A DNA stretch of 64,000 bases from Streptomyces dengpaensis. Its GTDB lineage: Bacteria; Actinomycetota; Actinomycetes; Streptomycetales; Streptomycetaceae. Under the pieces are notes generated by a model that was not told the origin of the DNA, searched no databases, and was given only the letters and a program-made list of their open reading frames with translations. Location of the stretch: the NCBI RefSeq assembly GCF_002946835.1, contig NZ_CP026652.1:8432001-8496000 (forward strand). Reading direction: 5' to 3'. Positions 7,979 through 16,669 of the stretch are shown one piece after another. Made by a program: the position numbers and the translations under genes. Every line of letters starts with the position of its first letter. Within the stretch, counting starts at the first letter, position 1.

Positions 7979-8614
7979 ATGACCACGACAGCAGCCCGCG
8001 ACACGGCCTCCCCGGCCGAGCGGAGAAGCCCGCACGCCACGATCGGCGCCGACCGGTTCCTCGCGCTCCTGCTGCTCCTGGGCGGCTCCCTCTGCCTGCT
8101 CGCCTCGGCCGTGCTCACCCACGACAAGATGAAGCTGCTCGCCAACCCGAACTACGTCTCGGCATGCAGCATCAACCCGGTGCTGTCCTGCAACAACATC
8201 ATGAAGAGCTGGCAGGCATCCACCTTCGGCTTCCCCAACCCTTTCATCGGCTGGGTCGCCTTTTCCGTCGTCATCGCCATCGGCGCCGGACTGCTGGCCG
8301 GCGCCCGCTACCGGCGATGGCACTGGTGGGGCCTGCAGGCCGGCACCGTCTTCGGTATCGGCTTCATCACCTGGCTGCAGTACTCCTCGTTGTACGCCAT
8401 CGGCGCGCTGTGCCTGTGGTGCACCCTCGTGTGGGCCGTGACGATCCTCATCTTCTGGTACACCACCGTGCACAACATCCGCCACGGGCTCATCCCCGCG
8501 CCCGGCCGGGCGCGCCGCACCGTGGAGGAGTTCCACTGGGTCGTACCCGTGCTGTGGATCGGCATCATCGCGGTGCTCATCCTCACCAAGTGGGGCAGCG
8601 CCCTGTGGGCCTGA
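7979..8614 (+). CDS. Vitamin K epoxide reductase (VKOR) family protein
   Basis: A 211-residue integral membrane thiol oxidoreductase that reoxidises a DsbA-like partner using quinone, forming disulfides outside the membrane. It has an N-terminal cytoplasmic segment and four to five membrane helices. The loop pair Cys63 and Cys71 (SACSINPVLSC) and the CXXC active site CLWC (145-148) are both present, as required for activity. The start ATG follows AACGGAACC, a weak ribosome site. Its presence in a copper island fits repair of copper-induced thiol damage, an inference from context. Confidence 0.9.
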   Translation: MTTTAARDTASPAERRSPHATIGADRFLALLLLLGGSLCLLASAVLTHDKMKLLANPNYVSACSINPVLSCNNIMKSWQASTFGFPNPFIGWVAFSVVIAIGAGLLAGARYRRWHWWGLQAGTVFGIGFITWLQYSSLYAIGALCLWCTLVWAVTILIFWYTTVHNIRHGLIPAPGRARRTVEEFHWVVPVLWIGIIAVLILTKWGSALWA

Positions 8615-8895
8615 ACCCTCCACCCCAAAACCCCGGTGCCCCAACCCGCGTGAGTGCCGCACCCCCGGGCGGCAGCCAGCCACATCTGCACCCCACTGCC
8701 CAGCCGATGCGCACGGCACCCCGCAACGCCGCCATCCGGATCCGCCGGGTGCTCGGCCACCTGCTGACGGCCGCCCTCGCCGAGTGTGGCCGTTCTTCAC
8801 TAGGGAACGGCCCACAGCGCCTTCCGCGGACACGGTGCTTAGCGGGAGGAGGCGGGCAACCGGGGCCGGATGACCCGCTGGGCGGGGCCTAAGGA
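8615..8895. other. Intergenic, no gene recognised
   Basis: About 280 bp between VKOR and the second repeat copy. The open frames here are shadows rich in Pro, Arg and Ala with no family resemblance. No strong promoter or terminator was seen. Confidence 0.5.
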
Positions 8896-9080
8896 CACTG
8901 GCGGCCTCGGCGGGTCTGCTCGGATGGTGACTGGGAAGCCTCTCGGGAGAGGTGAGCGCAGTGATGTACTGGGATGGTGTCGGCTGGGCCTGGATGGCCC
9001 TGCTGCCCCTGCTGTGGATCGTGTTGATCGGCCTGGTGGTGTGGGCGGCCGTACGCCTCGCACAGCGTCCCGCTGGCCAC
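8896..9080 (+). repeat. Direct repeat, copy B
   Basis: About 185 bp matching copy A at 7535-7708, with an extra 11 bases that contain the ATG of the SHOCT gene. Similarity stops just after codon 36 of the SHOCT protein. Confidence 0.8.
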
Positions 9081-9224
9081 CATGGCGGCGCGGACCGTGG
9101 AAAGACACTCGTCGAAACACCGGAGGACATCCTCGACCGCCGCTTTGCGACCGGCGAGATCGACACGGACACCTACTCCGAGGCACGCAAACGCCTCGCC
9201 GAGCACCGCTCGAGACCTCAGTGA
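8964..9224 (+). CDS. SHOCT-domain small membrane protein
   Basis: An 86-residue protein with an N-terminal Trp-rich membrane helix ([19 protein letters not shown]) and a C-terminal SHOCT motif ([20 protein letters not shown]). SHOCT domains are short helical modules, usually at the C terminus of small bacterial membrane proteins, with no settled function. ATG 8964 is chosen over the in-frame GTG at 8952 because GGGAGAGG is suitably spaced and related proteins begin MYWD. Such genes commonly accompany copper P-type ATPases in actinomycetes. The stop overlaps the start of a truncated transporter gene (GTGA). Confidence 0.75.
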   Translation: MYWDGVGWAWMALLPLLWIVLIGLVVWAAVRLAQRPAGHHGGADRGKTLVETPEDILDRRFATGEIDTDTYSEARKRLAEHRSRPQ

Positions 9225-9295
9225 GCAGTCTGCGGGGCAGCTGGATGCCGCTGACCGTGCTGGTCGCGGGGGCCATGCTGATCGTCCTCGATGGC
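9221..9295 (+). pseudogene. Truncated N terminus of an MFS drug-type transporter
   Basis: From a GTG overlapping the SHOCT stop codon, the frame reads [18 protein letters not shown], the typical first helix and aspartate of DHA2-type MFS transporters. The expected TIVNVALP continuation is missing and the sequence changes to unrelated DNA. Only about 24 codons remain, so the gene was cut by a rearrangement at about 9295. Confidence 0.55.
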
Positions 9296-9296
9296 G

Positions 9297-9690
9297 CGGG
9301 TTCGGGGCAGATGGAACATCCTCTCCCGGGACGGCGGTGGGTGACGAAGACCGGCCCACGCGTGGCCGCCCTTCAGCAGCCGCGGCAGCAGGCGGGCGGT
9401 GCTGGCGTCCCAGCAGATGGTCTCCAGAACGAAGCCCTCGCGCACCTGGCCCGGCGGCGGGCCTTTGTGCGGGCGCCCTTGGCCTTCACCGGGCAGCGGC
9501 GCCCGGCGAAGTCCTGGGCCTCGATGTTCCCGCCCAGAATCTCGTCGGACCGCCCCGCGGTCTCGTAGAGCATCCAATACAGCGTCTTCCCCCGCAGGTG
9601 CACCTCGCGCCGTACGATCAGCCGGTCGATGGCCATACGCGAGCGGGCGGGCGTCAGAGAGTCCGCGGTGATGGAGCTTGTCGACAACGG
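9297..9690 (-). pseudogene. Tyrosine-recombinase/integrase remnant
   Basis: On the minus strand one frame gives [20 protein letters not shown], then [18 protein letters not shown] and [12 protein letters not shown], resembling the catalytic-domain start of small actinomycete tyrosine integrases (KTLWRMLYETAARASE-type motif). A shift near 9450 is needed to continue into [20 protein letters not shown]. Both ends are missing and the catalytic C terminus is absent. It is flanked by a truncated MFS gene and a DUF4396 remnant, marking a rearrangement scar. Confidence 0.65.
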
Positions 9691-9855
9691 CATCATCGCC
9701 CTGACCCCCGGCGCGATGGACGCCCATCTGTCCTACGCACTGTTCTGGACCGCGCTGCTGGGCGGCTTCGGCGTCGCCTTCTGATCACGACCCCGGTCAA
9801 GAAGTGGATGATCGGCCGCGGCAAGGGTCACGCCGTCGTCCACGCCTACCACTGA
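9671..9855 (+). pseudogene. C-terminal remnant of a DUF4396-type membrane protein
   Basis: The frame [20 protein letters not shown] leads into GGFGVAF and a TGA at 9782. One base over, it continues [24 protein letters not shown], the usual C terminus of DUF4396 proteins. Loss of a single C at about 9781 accounts for the frameshift. The N-terminal two thirds are missing. DUF4396 proteins are often found near copper ATPases, so this is a decayed member of the island. Confidence 0.65.
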
Positions 9856-9999
9856 CCTCGCGCGCCCGAGACGCGCCCGAATGCACCGTGAAGGTGCGCC
9901 CGGGCGCGTTCGCGCTGAGGAGGGTTAGCTGGAGGTGTACCGGGGGCTCGCAAGGCGGCCGCCCCGGTCCGCCGGCCCCGCGGTGAAGGAGGCATCGCG

Positions 10000-10410
10000 A
10001 TGTCCAGCACCGTCAAGGACATGCTCGCCACCTACCCAGCCGACCTCGGCGACATCGACCAGGGCAAGCTCACCCGCTGCATCGAGGAATGCATCACCTG
10101 CGCACAGGCGTGTACCGCGTGCGCGGACGCATGCCTGTCCGAGGGCACGGTTGGCGACCTGACCAAGTGCATCCGCACCGCCATGGACTGCGCCGATATC
10201 TGCACCGCCACCGCTGCTGTGCTCTCGCGCCACACCGGCTACGACGCCAACATCACCCGCGCCATCCTGCAGGCGTGCGTCACCGCGTGTAAGGCGTGCG
10301 GCGACGAATGCGCCTCCCATGCCGACATGCACGAGCACTGCCGCGTCTGCGCCGAAGCCTGCCGCTCATGCGAGCAGGCGTGCAACGAACTGCTCGCCGC
10401 CCTCGGCTAG
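10000..10410 (+). CDS. Four-helix-bundle copper storage protein (Csp/DUF326)
   Basis: A 136-residue protein with 18 Cys residues spaced along predicted helices (CIEECITCAQACTACADAC; CKACGDEC; CRVCAEACRSC). This is the signature of Csp copper storage proteins, where Cys residues line the core of a four-helix bundle and bind many Cu(I) ions. There is no signal peptide, so it is probably the cytosolic Csp3 type. A ribosome site GAAGGAGG lies upstream of the ATG. It stands alone at the right edge of the copper island, followed by a strong hairpin at 10555. It should buffer excess cytoplasmic copper alongside CopA and CopZ. Confidence 0.92.
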   Translation: MSSTVKDMLATYPADLGDIDQGKLTRCIEECITCAQACTACADACLSEGTVGDLTKCIRTAMDCADICTATAAVLSRHTGYDANITRAILQACVTACKACGDECASHADMHEHCRVCAEACRSCEQACNELLAALG

Positions 10411-10554
10411 CAGGAAGCGACGCCTGCAGACTTGGGGCTCAATTCAGCACGGCTCGGTTGCTGGCACGGCGGCCAGGCAGCAGGCTCTGCGGGAGGCAGG
10501 CCAGAGTCTTGAAGCCAGGTCGCGTGGTTCAAATCCCGCCCCCCACCTCCAACT

Positions 10555-10587
10555 CCGGCCCGCTCGACGCACCGTCGAGCGGGCCGG
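10555..10587. terminator. Strong hairpin, probable terminator
   Basis: A 14-bp perfect stem (CCGGCCCGCTCGAC and its complement) around a 5-base loop. There is no T tract, which is usual for streptomycete terminators. It lies 145 bp after the csp stop. Confidence 0.6.
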
Positions 10588-10788
10588 AAGCGTGTGGGCG
10601 CCGGGAGCTACGAGCCGGACATGGCCGCCGCGACCTAGTACTCCAGCAGCGGTTCGCTATTCCTGCTGGTCAGTGGCCTGATTTTGAGTGTAGGGGCCTG
10701 ATGTTCCGTCAGGGGCGGGTTCGGTGGATCTCTCATCCGAAGGGTGGGTTTGCGCTGGTCGGCCGTTCGGGGTGGGCAGGGTCCGAGC

Positions 10789-11005
10789 GTGATCGAGGAT
10801 CTTGGAATGGGCCGGTGGGCGGCGGAACTTGAAGATCTCTTCCTGCGGGTGGGCGGCAGGTTCTCTCGCGTCGAGCCGCGGCGACGGATGCGAGACTACG
10901 TGCGCGGCCTGCTGGGACCGGTGGTCCGCAAGAACGGCTCGCAGCTCGCCGAGTTCGCCGGCCACGCCACGCCGGACGGGCTGCAGCGACTGCTCGCCGG
11001 ATCCG
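10789..11005 (+). pseudogene. IS701-family transposase, N-terminal fragment
   Basis: From GTG 10789 the frame reads MGRWAAELEDLFLRVGGRFS and RMRDYVRGLLGPVVRKNG, then AEFAGHATPDGLQRLLAG, the standard N terminus of actinobacterial IS701 transposases. Similarity ends at about 11005 and the next bases belong to a serine recombinase in another frame. The DDE catalytic region is missing. CTAGTACTCCAGCAGCGG at about 10635 may be the old left end of the element. Confidence 0.75.
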
Positions 11006-11009
11006 GCGT

Positions 11010-11138
11010 CCGGCCTGGTGGACGGGCCCGGCTTCCAGCGGCTGGTTTCCGAGGTCGGCCTCGACCACGTCGGCCTGGTCCTGGGCGTGGAGATGTCCCG
11101 GCTGGCCCGCAGCGGCCGCGAATGGCACCAGCTGCTGG
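11010..11138 (+). pseudogene. Large serine recombinase, 5' piece (exon before the group II intron)
   Basis: The frame reads GPGFQRLVSEVGLDHVGLVL then GVEMSRLARSGREWHQLL, the conserved central part of the resolvase domain of large serine recombinases (the EMSRLARS motif). The N-terminal ~80 residues with the catalytic serine are absent because the IS701 fragment abuts at about 11005. The piece stops at 11138 exactly where the intron begins. The recombinase is therefore dead at its N terminus even if the intron splices. Confidence 0.8.
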
Positions 11139-13312
11139 GTGCGCCACGAAGTACTACGTCATCGTGTGGAGGTGAAACGACTTCACCGCCTGGCCGTCGC
11201 AGCGGCCGGGTTGAAGCTGGAGGCAGCCTGAGCCGGGGATCGCCGGGGAGGGTGGAAGCAGCCTCGACAACGTCGGGACGGGTCGGTACTGCCAGACGGT
11301 CCGGGTCCGGCTAGCGAGGTCAGAAGGCGTAACGCAAGTGAACCAGTGGTTGAAGCTCCGTAACGGTGCCTCCCGGCTCCAATCTGGCGGATATGGGCCG
11401 GGATTGCAGTACGTGACCCGATTCGATTAGGCGGGTCAACTCCGAAGCCGGTTCCAATAGACGGTGGGGAGGCCACGCTGAAAGCCTGCGGCGTAGGCGT
11501 GGCGATGCTGCCGGGGTATAGCTGGACGCCGACCTGGCCGAACGATGCGTAGTGAACGTGGGAACCACCTGCGGTCGCCCTCCCCCCGGACATCCGGTCC
11601 GGTGGTGGGCAGGCTCGTTGCCGGCTGACGGCCGTCGGGTGGGGCGGAGGCCCCGTAGTACTCCGAGCCGGGGAGAACCCGGCACTTGGGGAAGGGGGCC
11701 AGCAAGTCGGCAGGGAGGATGCTGGAATGCCGGGAGGACGTTGGTGAATACCGACGAGCTGGAGTGGGCCTTGATGAAGGCCGAGCGCCGGGTACTGGAG
11801 ATCCAGACCAAGCTGCACCGTTGGGCCGTAGAAGATCCTCATCGACGGTTCGACGACCTGATGAACCTCGTAGCCGACCCCGCGTTCCTGCTCATTGCAT
11901 GGGACCGGGTTCGGAGCAACAAAGGGGCGAAGACCGCAGGGGTGGACGGCCATACGGCCTCGTCCATCGCGCTGCGGCCGGGCGTCGAGGCGTTCCTCGA
12001 CGAGCTGCGGACCTCTTTAAAGGACCGCAGTTTCCGTCCACTGCCGTCGCGGGAGCGGCTGATCCCGAAGCCGGGGACGGCCAAGCGCCGCCGCCTGGGG
12101 GTCAGTTCGATCCGCGACCGGATGGTGCAGGCGTCCTTGAAGCTGGTGCTAGAGCCGATCTTTGAGGCGGATTTCCTTCCGTGTTCCTACGGATTCCGCC
12201 CCAAGCATCGGGTCCATGACGCGGTGTCCGAGGTGCGGCACTTCACGTCCCACTCCTATGAGTGGATCGTTGAGGGCGACATTCGGGCCTGTTTTGACGA
12301 GATTTCGCATCCTGAGTTGCTAGACCGGGTGCGGGGTCGGATCGGCGACAGACGCGTTCTGGCGCTGGTGAAGGCGTTCTTGAAGGCGGGCATCCTCACG
12401 GAGGAGGGCGCGCTGGAAGACACCGATACCGGTACTCCTCAGGGTTCAATTCTTTCGCCGTTGCTCAGCAACGTCGCTCTCGCGGTCCTGGACGAGCACT
12501 TCGCCCAGGCGCCGGGAGGCCCGGCGTCCAAGTCCTGGGAGCGCGCCAAACGCCGCCGCCACGGTCTTCCGAATCACCGGCTTGTCCGGTTCGCGGACGA
12601 CTGGGCGCTGATGGTGGCGGGCACCAGGGGCGACGCCGAGGCCTTGCGCGAGGAGGCCGCTCAGGTGCTCGCCCGGATCGGGCTGCATCTGTCGGAGGAA
12701 AAGACCCTGATCACCCATATCGACGAGGGCATGGACTTCTTGGGCTGGCGCATCCAGCGCCACCGCAAGCGGGGCACAGACCGGAAGTACGTCTATACCT
12801 ATCCGTCCAGAAAGGCGCTCCGCGCCGTCATGGCGAAGGTCAAGACCATCTGCCGACAGGTCGATACGAACCATCCGCTGGACATCCTCCTGCTCCGGAT
12901 CAATCCGGTGCTGCGGGGATGGACCGCGTTCTTCCGCCCTGGGGTGTCGAGCGTGACCTTCCAGTTCCTGGACGCCTATGTCTGGCGCCGGGTGATCGGA
13001 TGGATCCGCCGCAAGCATCGCAGGATCTCCCGGAAGGAGCTCCGCCGCCGCTACTGCGACGGTGGATGGTGGCCTAGAGGCCAGGAGCGGGAGCTGTTCC
13101 ACACCGGGGTGGTACGCACGACTCGGTATCGCTACCGGGGATCGGTGATTCCCTCACCCTGGCCGCTGGCAGCGGCATGAGGATCGAACCACGGCCCTGA
13201 CCGGGGCTTGTGGAGAGCCCGTTGCGGGGACGACTCGCACGGCGGGTTCGGGAGGCGGTCCGGAGAAACGGGCTGGTCGAAAGGCCAGAACCGCGCTCCG
13301 GGCCGACCTTAC
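11139..13312 (+). mobile_element. Group II intron inserted in a serine recombinase gene
   Basis: The intron starts with the GTGCG consensus at 11139. A structured 5' region of about 600 bp (domains I-III) comes before the reverse transcriptase gene. Downstream of that gene is a domain V hairpin (13215-13249) with GAGCCCG and CGGGTTC arms, followed by a domain VI-like hairpin and a 3' end in TTAC at 13312. The flanking DNA on both sides encodes one recombinase. Both exons and the RT are on the plus strand. The RT is intact, so the intron may still be mobile. Confidence 0.85.
11744..13180 (+). CDS. ltrA: Group II intron reverse transcriptase/maturase
   Basis: A 478-residue intron-encoded protein that assists splicing and copies intron RNA into DNA. 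RT motifs are visible: GVDGHTASS, RRLGVSSIRDRMVQ, CSYGFRPKHRVHDAV, DIRACFDEI, GTPQGSILSPLLSN, and the active-site FADDW (where most have YADD), then GMDFLGWRIQRH. The GLRGWTAFFR-like maturase X motif is present as NPVLRGWTAFFR. No HNH endonuclease domain follows; the protein ends soon after domain X. GTG 11744 is chosen because GGGAGG lies six bases upstream. It reads with the intron on the plus strand. Confidence 0.93.
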   Translation: MNTDELEWALMKAERRVLEIQTKLHRWAVEDPHRRFDDLMNLVADPAFLLIAWDRVRSNKGAKTAGVDGHTASSIALRPGVEAFLDELRTSLKDRSFRPLPSRERLIPKPGTAKRRRLGVSSIRDRMVQASLKLVLEPIFEADFLPCSYGFRPKHRVHDAVSEVRHFTSHSYEWIVEGDIRACFDEISHPELLDRVRGRIGDRRVLALVKAFLKAGILTEEGALEDTDTGTPQGSILSPLLSNVALAVLDEHFAQAPGGPASKSWERAKRRRHGLPNHRLVRFADDWALMVAGTRGDAEALREEAAQVLARIGLHLSEEKTLITHIDEGMDFLGWRIQRHRKRGTDRKYVYTYPSRKALRAVMAKVKTICRQVDTNHPLDILLLRINPVLRGWTAFFRPGVSSVTFQFLDAYVWRRVIGWIRRKHRRISRKELRRRYCDGGWWPRGQERELFHTGVVRTTRYRYRGSVIPSPWPLAAA

Positions 13313-15154
13313 AACTGTGTGCGCTCCGGTGCCCTGCTCGCCGACCCGGACGGCGTCTATGACCCGGCCGAGCACAACGACCGCATGCTGCTCGGTCTCA
13401 AGGGCACGATCAGCGAGGCCGAACTTCACCTGATCAAGCAGCGGATGTGGAACGGACGGATCAACAAGGCCCGCCGCGGCGAGCTGGCCGTGCCGTTGCC
13501 GGTCGGCTATCTCAGGCTCGCCGACGGCCAGGTCGTCAAGGACCCCGACGAGCAGGTGCAGGCCGTTGTCCGTCTGGTCTTCGACCTGTTCGACGAACTC
13601 GGCCTGATCAACGGGGTGTTGAGGTTCCTGGTCGACCACGGCATCCAGATGGGCATCCGGACCCGCGAGGGGCCGGAGAAGGGCCGGCTGGTGTGGCGGC
13701 GCCCCAGCCGGATCATGATCCAGAACATGCTCCGGCACGCGGCCTATGCCGGAATCTATGTCTATGGCCGCAGCCGCACCGATCCCCGCCGGCGCATCCC
13801 TGGGCGTCCCTGCACCGGCCGTGTCCGTAAACCGCGCGAGGACTGGCTGGTGTACTTGCCCGGGATGCTGCCCGCGTATGTCGGCACCGAGCAGCATGAA
13901 CGCAACCTGGCCCGGATCGAGACGAACCGGTCCCGGGCGCTGAGTCTGGGTGCCCTGCGGGACGGTCCGGCCCTGCTGGTCGGACTCGTCTACTGCGGCC
14001 GGTGCGGCACCCGGATGACCGTGCACTACCAGCGTGGCGCGGGCGGCAAGCTGTGGCCGAAGTACGAGTGCAGCCGCGTCAAGGCCGACTACGGCGGCGT
14101 CTTGTGTCAGCAGCTGTCCGGAGCCTGCCTCGACCGGTATGTCACCGCTCTGCTGCTGACCGCCCTCGCCCCGGCCGCTCTCGAAGTCTCCCTGGCCGCG
14201 GCCGAGCACGCCCAGCAGCGGCGCCACGAGGTGGACCGGATCTGGCGCCAGCGTCTGGAGCGGGCCGCCTATGCCGTCGACCGGGCCCGCCGCCAATATC
14301 AGCTGGCTGAACCGGAAAACCGCTTGGTCGTGCGCGAGTTGGAGCGCGCCTGGGAAGCCGCGCTGGCCGAGCGGCAGCACCTGGGCGAGGACTACGACCG
14401 CTTCGTCGCTGCCCGGCCGCGAGTCCTCACTGCCATCGAACGCGAGCAGATCCGGGCCCTGGCCAGCGACCTCCCGGCGGTCTGGCAGGCGCCCACCACG
14501 ACGGACACGGACCGCAAACAGCTGATGCGGCATCTGATCGAGAAGATCCGCGTGACCGTCATCGACGACAGTGAACGCGTCACTGTCCAGATCGCCTGGG
14601 CCGGCGGCCACCGCACCGACGGCGAGACCGTCCGCCCCGTCGGCCGCCTGGACCAGCTCAGCTACTTCCCTCAACTCGCCGCCCGCGCATGGGAACTGGC
14701 CGCCGCCGGACAGACCGCCCCCGCCATCGCGAAGATCCTCAACGCCGAGGGCTTCCGACCGCCCAAACGCCGTGACCACTTCGGCACTCAAGGCGTCCGC
14801 CAGCTCCTGCGCGAACTGGGCTGCATCAGCCCGCAGGAACAGAGCCTGCGTCGAAACGCCTCACCCCTCGGTCCCGACGAGTGGTGGCCCAGCGACCTCG
14901 CCCGCGAGATCGGCATGCCCCGCGTCACCCTGTTCGGCTGGATCAAGAACGGCTGGGTCACCGCCCACCAGCAAGATGACCGGCGCCGGTCCTGGGTGAT
15001 TCACGCCGATCGTGCCGAAGTCGAACGGCTCCGCCGCCTGCACGAACTGCCCCGCGGACACGGAGCACGCCAACCCTGGCTGTACCACCAGCGGATGGCG
15101 ATAATCCAGAATGAGACAGGAGCCCACGGCGATGACGACGAACCGCAGCTATGA
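13313..15154 (+). pseudogene. Large serine recombinase, 3' piece (after the intron)
   Basis: About 613 codons of a large serine recombinase without its N terminus: SGALLADPDGVYDPAEHNDR, then LLGLKGTISEAELHLIKQRM (end of resolvase domain), the Recombinase domain, a zinc-ribbon with CGRCGTRM, a coiled-coil region, and a C-terminal HTH-like region. Joining GAA CTG TGT GCG across the intron gives the expected LLELCAL, but then a single base is missing before CCGGTGCC. Either the exon carries a frameshift or the intron ends one base later. The catalytic serine region is missing upstream. It may once have been the integrase or transposase of an integrative element. Confidence 0.8.
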
Positions 15155-15168
15155 CAGCACTGCGGCTT

Positions 15169-15330
15169 GCTCATCTCGACGGCGTTCCGTTCCTTGCAGC
15201 GGTCTTCGTCGAAGCCTGGCGGCCGTCCGCCGCGTGATCCTTTGCGGAGGCGGGCGGCCTGGCTGTCGGGCTTCTCCGGGATGGTGTGCCGGATGCCGCG
15301 GCGGCGCAGGTAGTCACGGCAATTTTCTCC
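15169..15330 (-). pseudogene. IS5-family transposase C-terminal fragment
   Basis: The minus strand reads YLRRRGIRHTIPEKPDSQAA then RGGRPPGFDEDR and ERNAVE, the conserved C-terminal DDE part of streptomycete IS5-type transposases. About 54 codons remain between the recombinase and the IS630 element. Confidence 0.75.
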
Positions 15331-15397
15331 CGCGCCTTGAGCCACGGTAGAGATCCCTTGCTGCCGACCGTCGAACTGTCCGGCACGCTTGGACACG

Positions 15398-16640
15398 CTA
15401 GTGCTGTGACCGCATAGGTTCGCCGGGTTGGTGGTCGTGGCGGTTGGATGTGCGGTGACATCCGATCTGATCGCTGGAGGCGTGGTGGCTGAGCCTGTCC
15501 GTGTGCGCAGACTGACCGACCAGGAGGGGCGGCGTCTGCAGCAGATCGTGCGCCGTGGCAGTACGAGTTCGGTGCGCTATCGGCGGGCGATGATGCTGCT
15601 GGCCTCGGCCGGCGGGAACCGTGTGCCGGTGATCGCCCAGCTGGTGCAGGCCGACGACGACACCGTGCGCGATGTGATCCACCGGTTCAACGAGATCGGC
15701 CTGGCCTGCCTGGACCCTCAATGGGCGGGAGGCCGTCCCCGCCTGCTCAGCCCTGACGACGAGAACTTCGTCATCCAGACGGCCACCACCCGCCCCGCCA
15801 AGCTCGGCCAGCCCTTCACCCGCTGGTCGCTGCGCAAACTCGTCGCCTACCTGCGCAAAGTCCACGGCCGGGTGATCCGAATCGGCCGCGAGACCTTACG
15901 CGGCCTGCTCGCCCGCCGCGGCGTGACCTTCCAGCGGACCAAGACCTGGAAGGAGTCCACCGACCCTGAGCGCGACGCCAAGCTCGACCGGATCGAGTAC
16001 GTCCTGGAGAACTTCCCCGACCGCGTATTCGCTTTTGACGAGTTCGGCCCGCTGGGCATCCGCCCCACCGGGGGAGCCTGCTGGGCCGGGCAGGGCCGCC
16101 CCGACCGAGTCCCGGCGACCTACCACCGCACCCACGGCGTCACCTACTTCCACGGCTGCTACTCGATCGGCGACGACACCTTGTGGGGCGTCAACCGCCG
16201 TCGCAAGGGAGCGGCCAACAGCCTGGCCGCACTCAAGTCCGTCCGGGCCGCCCGCCCGGACGGCGCCCCGATCTACGTGATCCTGGACAACCTCTCCGCG
16301 CACAAGGGCACGAAGATCCGCCGGTGGGCGCAGAAGAACAAGGTCGAGCTGTGCTTCACCCCGACCAACGCCTCCTGGGCCAACCCGATCGAGGCGCACT
16401 TCGGGCCACTGCGGCAGTTCACCCTCGCCAACTCCCACCATCCGAACCACACAGTCCAGACCCGTGAGCTGCACGCATACCTGCGCTGGCGCAACACCAA
16501 CGCCCGCCACCCCGACGTCCTGGCCGCCCAACGCAAAGAACGCGCCCGCATCCGCAGCGAGAAAGGCATCCGCTGGGGCGGACGCGCCCTCGCCGACGCG
16601 GCCTGACCCAACCGGCGAACCTATGCGGTCACAGCACTAG
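15398..16640 (+). mobile_element. IS630-family insertion sequence, intact
   Basis: Inverted repeats of about 32 bp start CTAGTGCTGTGACCGCATAG at 15398 and are mirrored to 16640, with one base-length difference (CGCCGGGTTG against CGCCGGTTG). The central TA of CTAG at each end fits the TA target duplication of this family. One full-length transposase gene lies inside. Confidence 0.9.
15485..16606 (+). CDS. IS630-family transposase
   Basis: A 373-residue DDE transposase. The N terminus has a winged/helix-turn-helix region (VIAQLVQADDDTVRDVIHRF). The catalytic triad is visible as FAFDEFGPLG, YVILDNLSAHKG and NASWANPIEAHFGPL. Length is normal. GTG 15485 is chosen as the start (MAEPVRVRRLTDQEG), with in-frame alternatives at 15482 and a TTG at 15428. 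No frameshift is seen, so the element is probably active. Confidence 0.92.
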   Translation: MAEPVRVRRLTDQEGRRLQQIVRRGSTSSVRYRRAMMLLASAGGNRVPVIAQLVQADDDTVRDVIHRFNEIGLACLDPQWAGGRPRLLSPDDENFVIQTATTRPAKLGQPFTRWSLRKLVAYLRKVHGRVIRIGRETLRGLLARRGVTFQRTKTWKESTDPERDAKLDRIEYVLENFPDRVFAFDEFGPLGIRPTGGACWAGQGRPDRVPATYHRTHGVTYFHGCYSIGDDTLWGVNRRRKGAANSLAALKSVRAARPDGAPIYVILDNLSAHKGTKIRRWAQKNKVELCFTPTNASWANPIEAHFGPLRQFTLANSHHPNHTVQTRELHAYLRWRNTNARHPDVLAAQRKERARIRSEKGIRWGGRALADAA

Positions 16641-16669
16641 GAATTGGCCGTACAGGCGTTGCGTGCTGC

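Noticed and set aside
7642..8892. Long open frame across VKOR (416 codons)
   Set aside because: A shadow of VKOR in another frame, dominated by Arg, Pro, His and Gly.
7865..9172. Long minus-strand frame of 435 codons
   Set aside because: Antisense shadow with low-complexity composition; VKOR and SHOCT genes on the plus strand explain the region.
10500..10552. tRNA 3'-end-like sequence (GTGGTTCAAATCCCGCC then CCCACCTCC) after csp, followed by a hairpin
   Set aside because: The T stem does not pair beyond two bases and no matching 5' acceptor, D-arm or anticodon arm was found upstream. It could be a decayed tRNA or attachment site, but there is not enough to call one.
13154..14791. Minus-strand frame of 545 codons opposite the recombinase
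   Set aside because: Asp/Gly/Val-rich antisense shadow; the plus strand has clear recombinase motifs.
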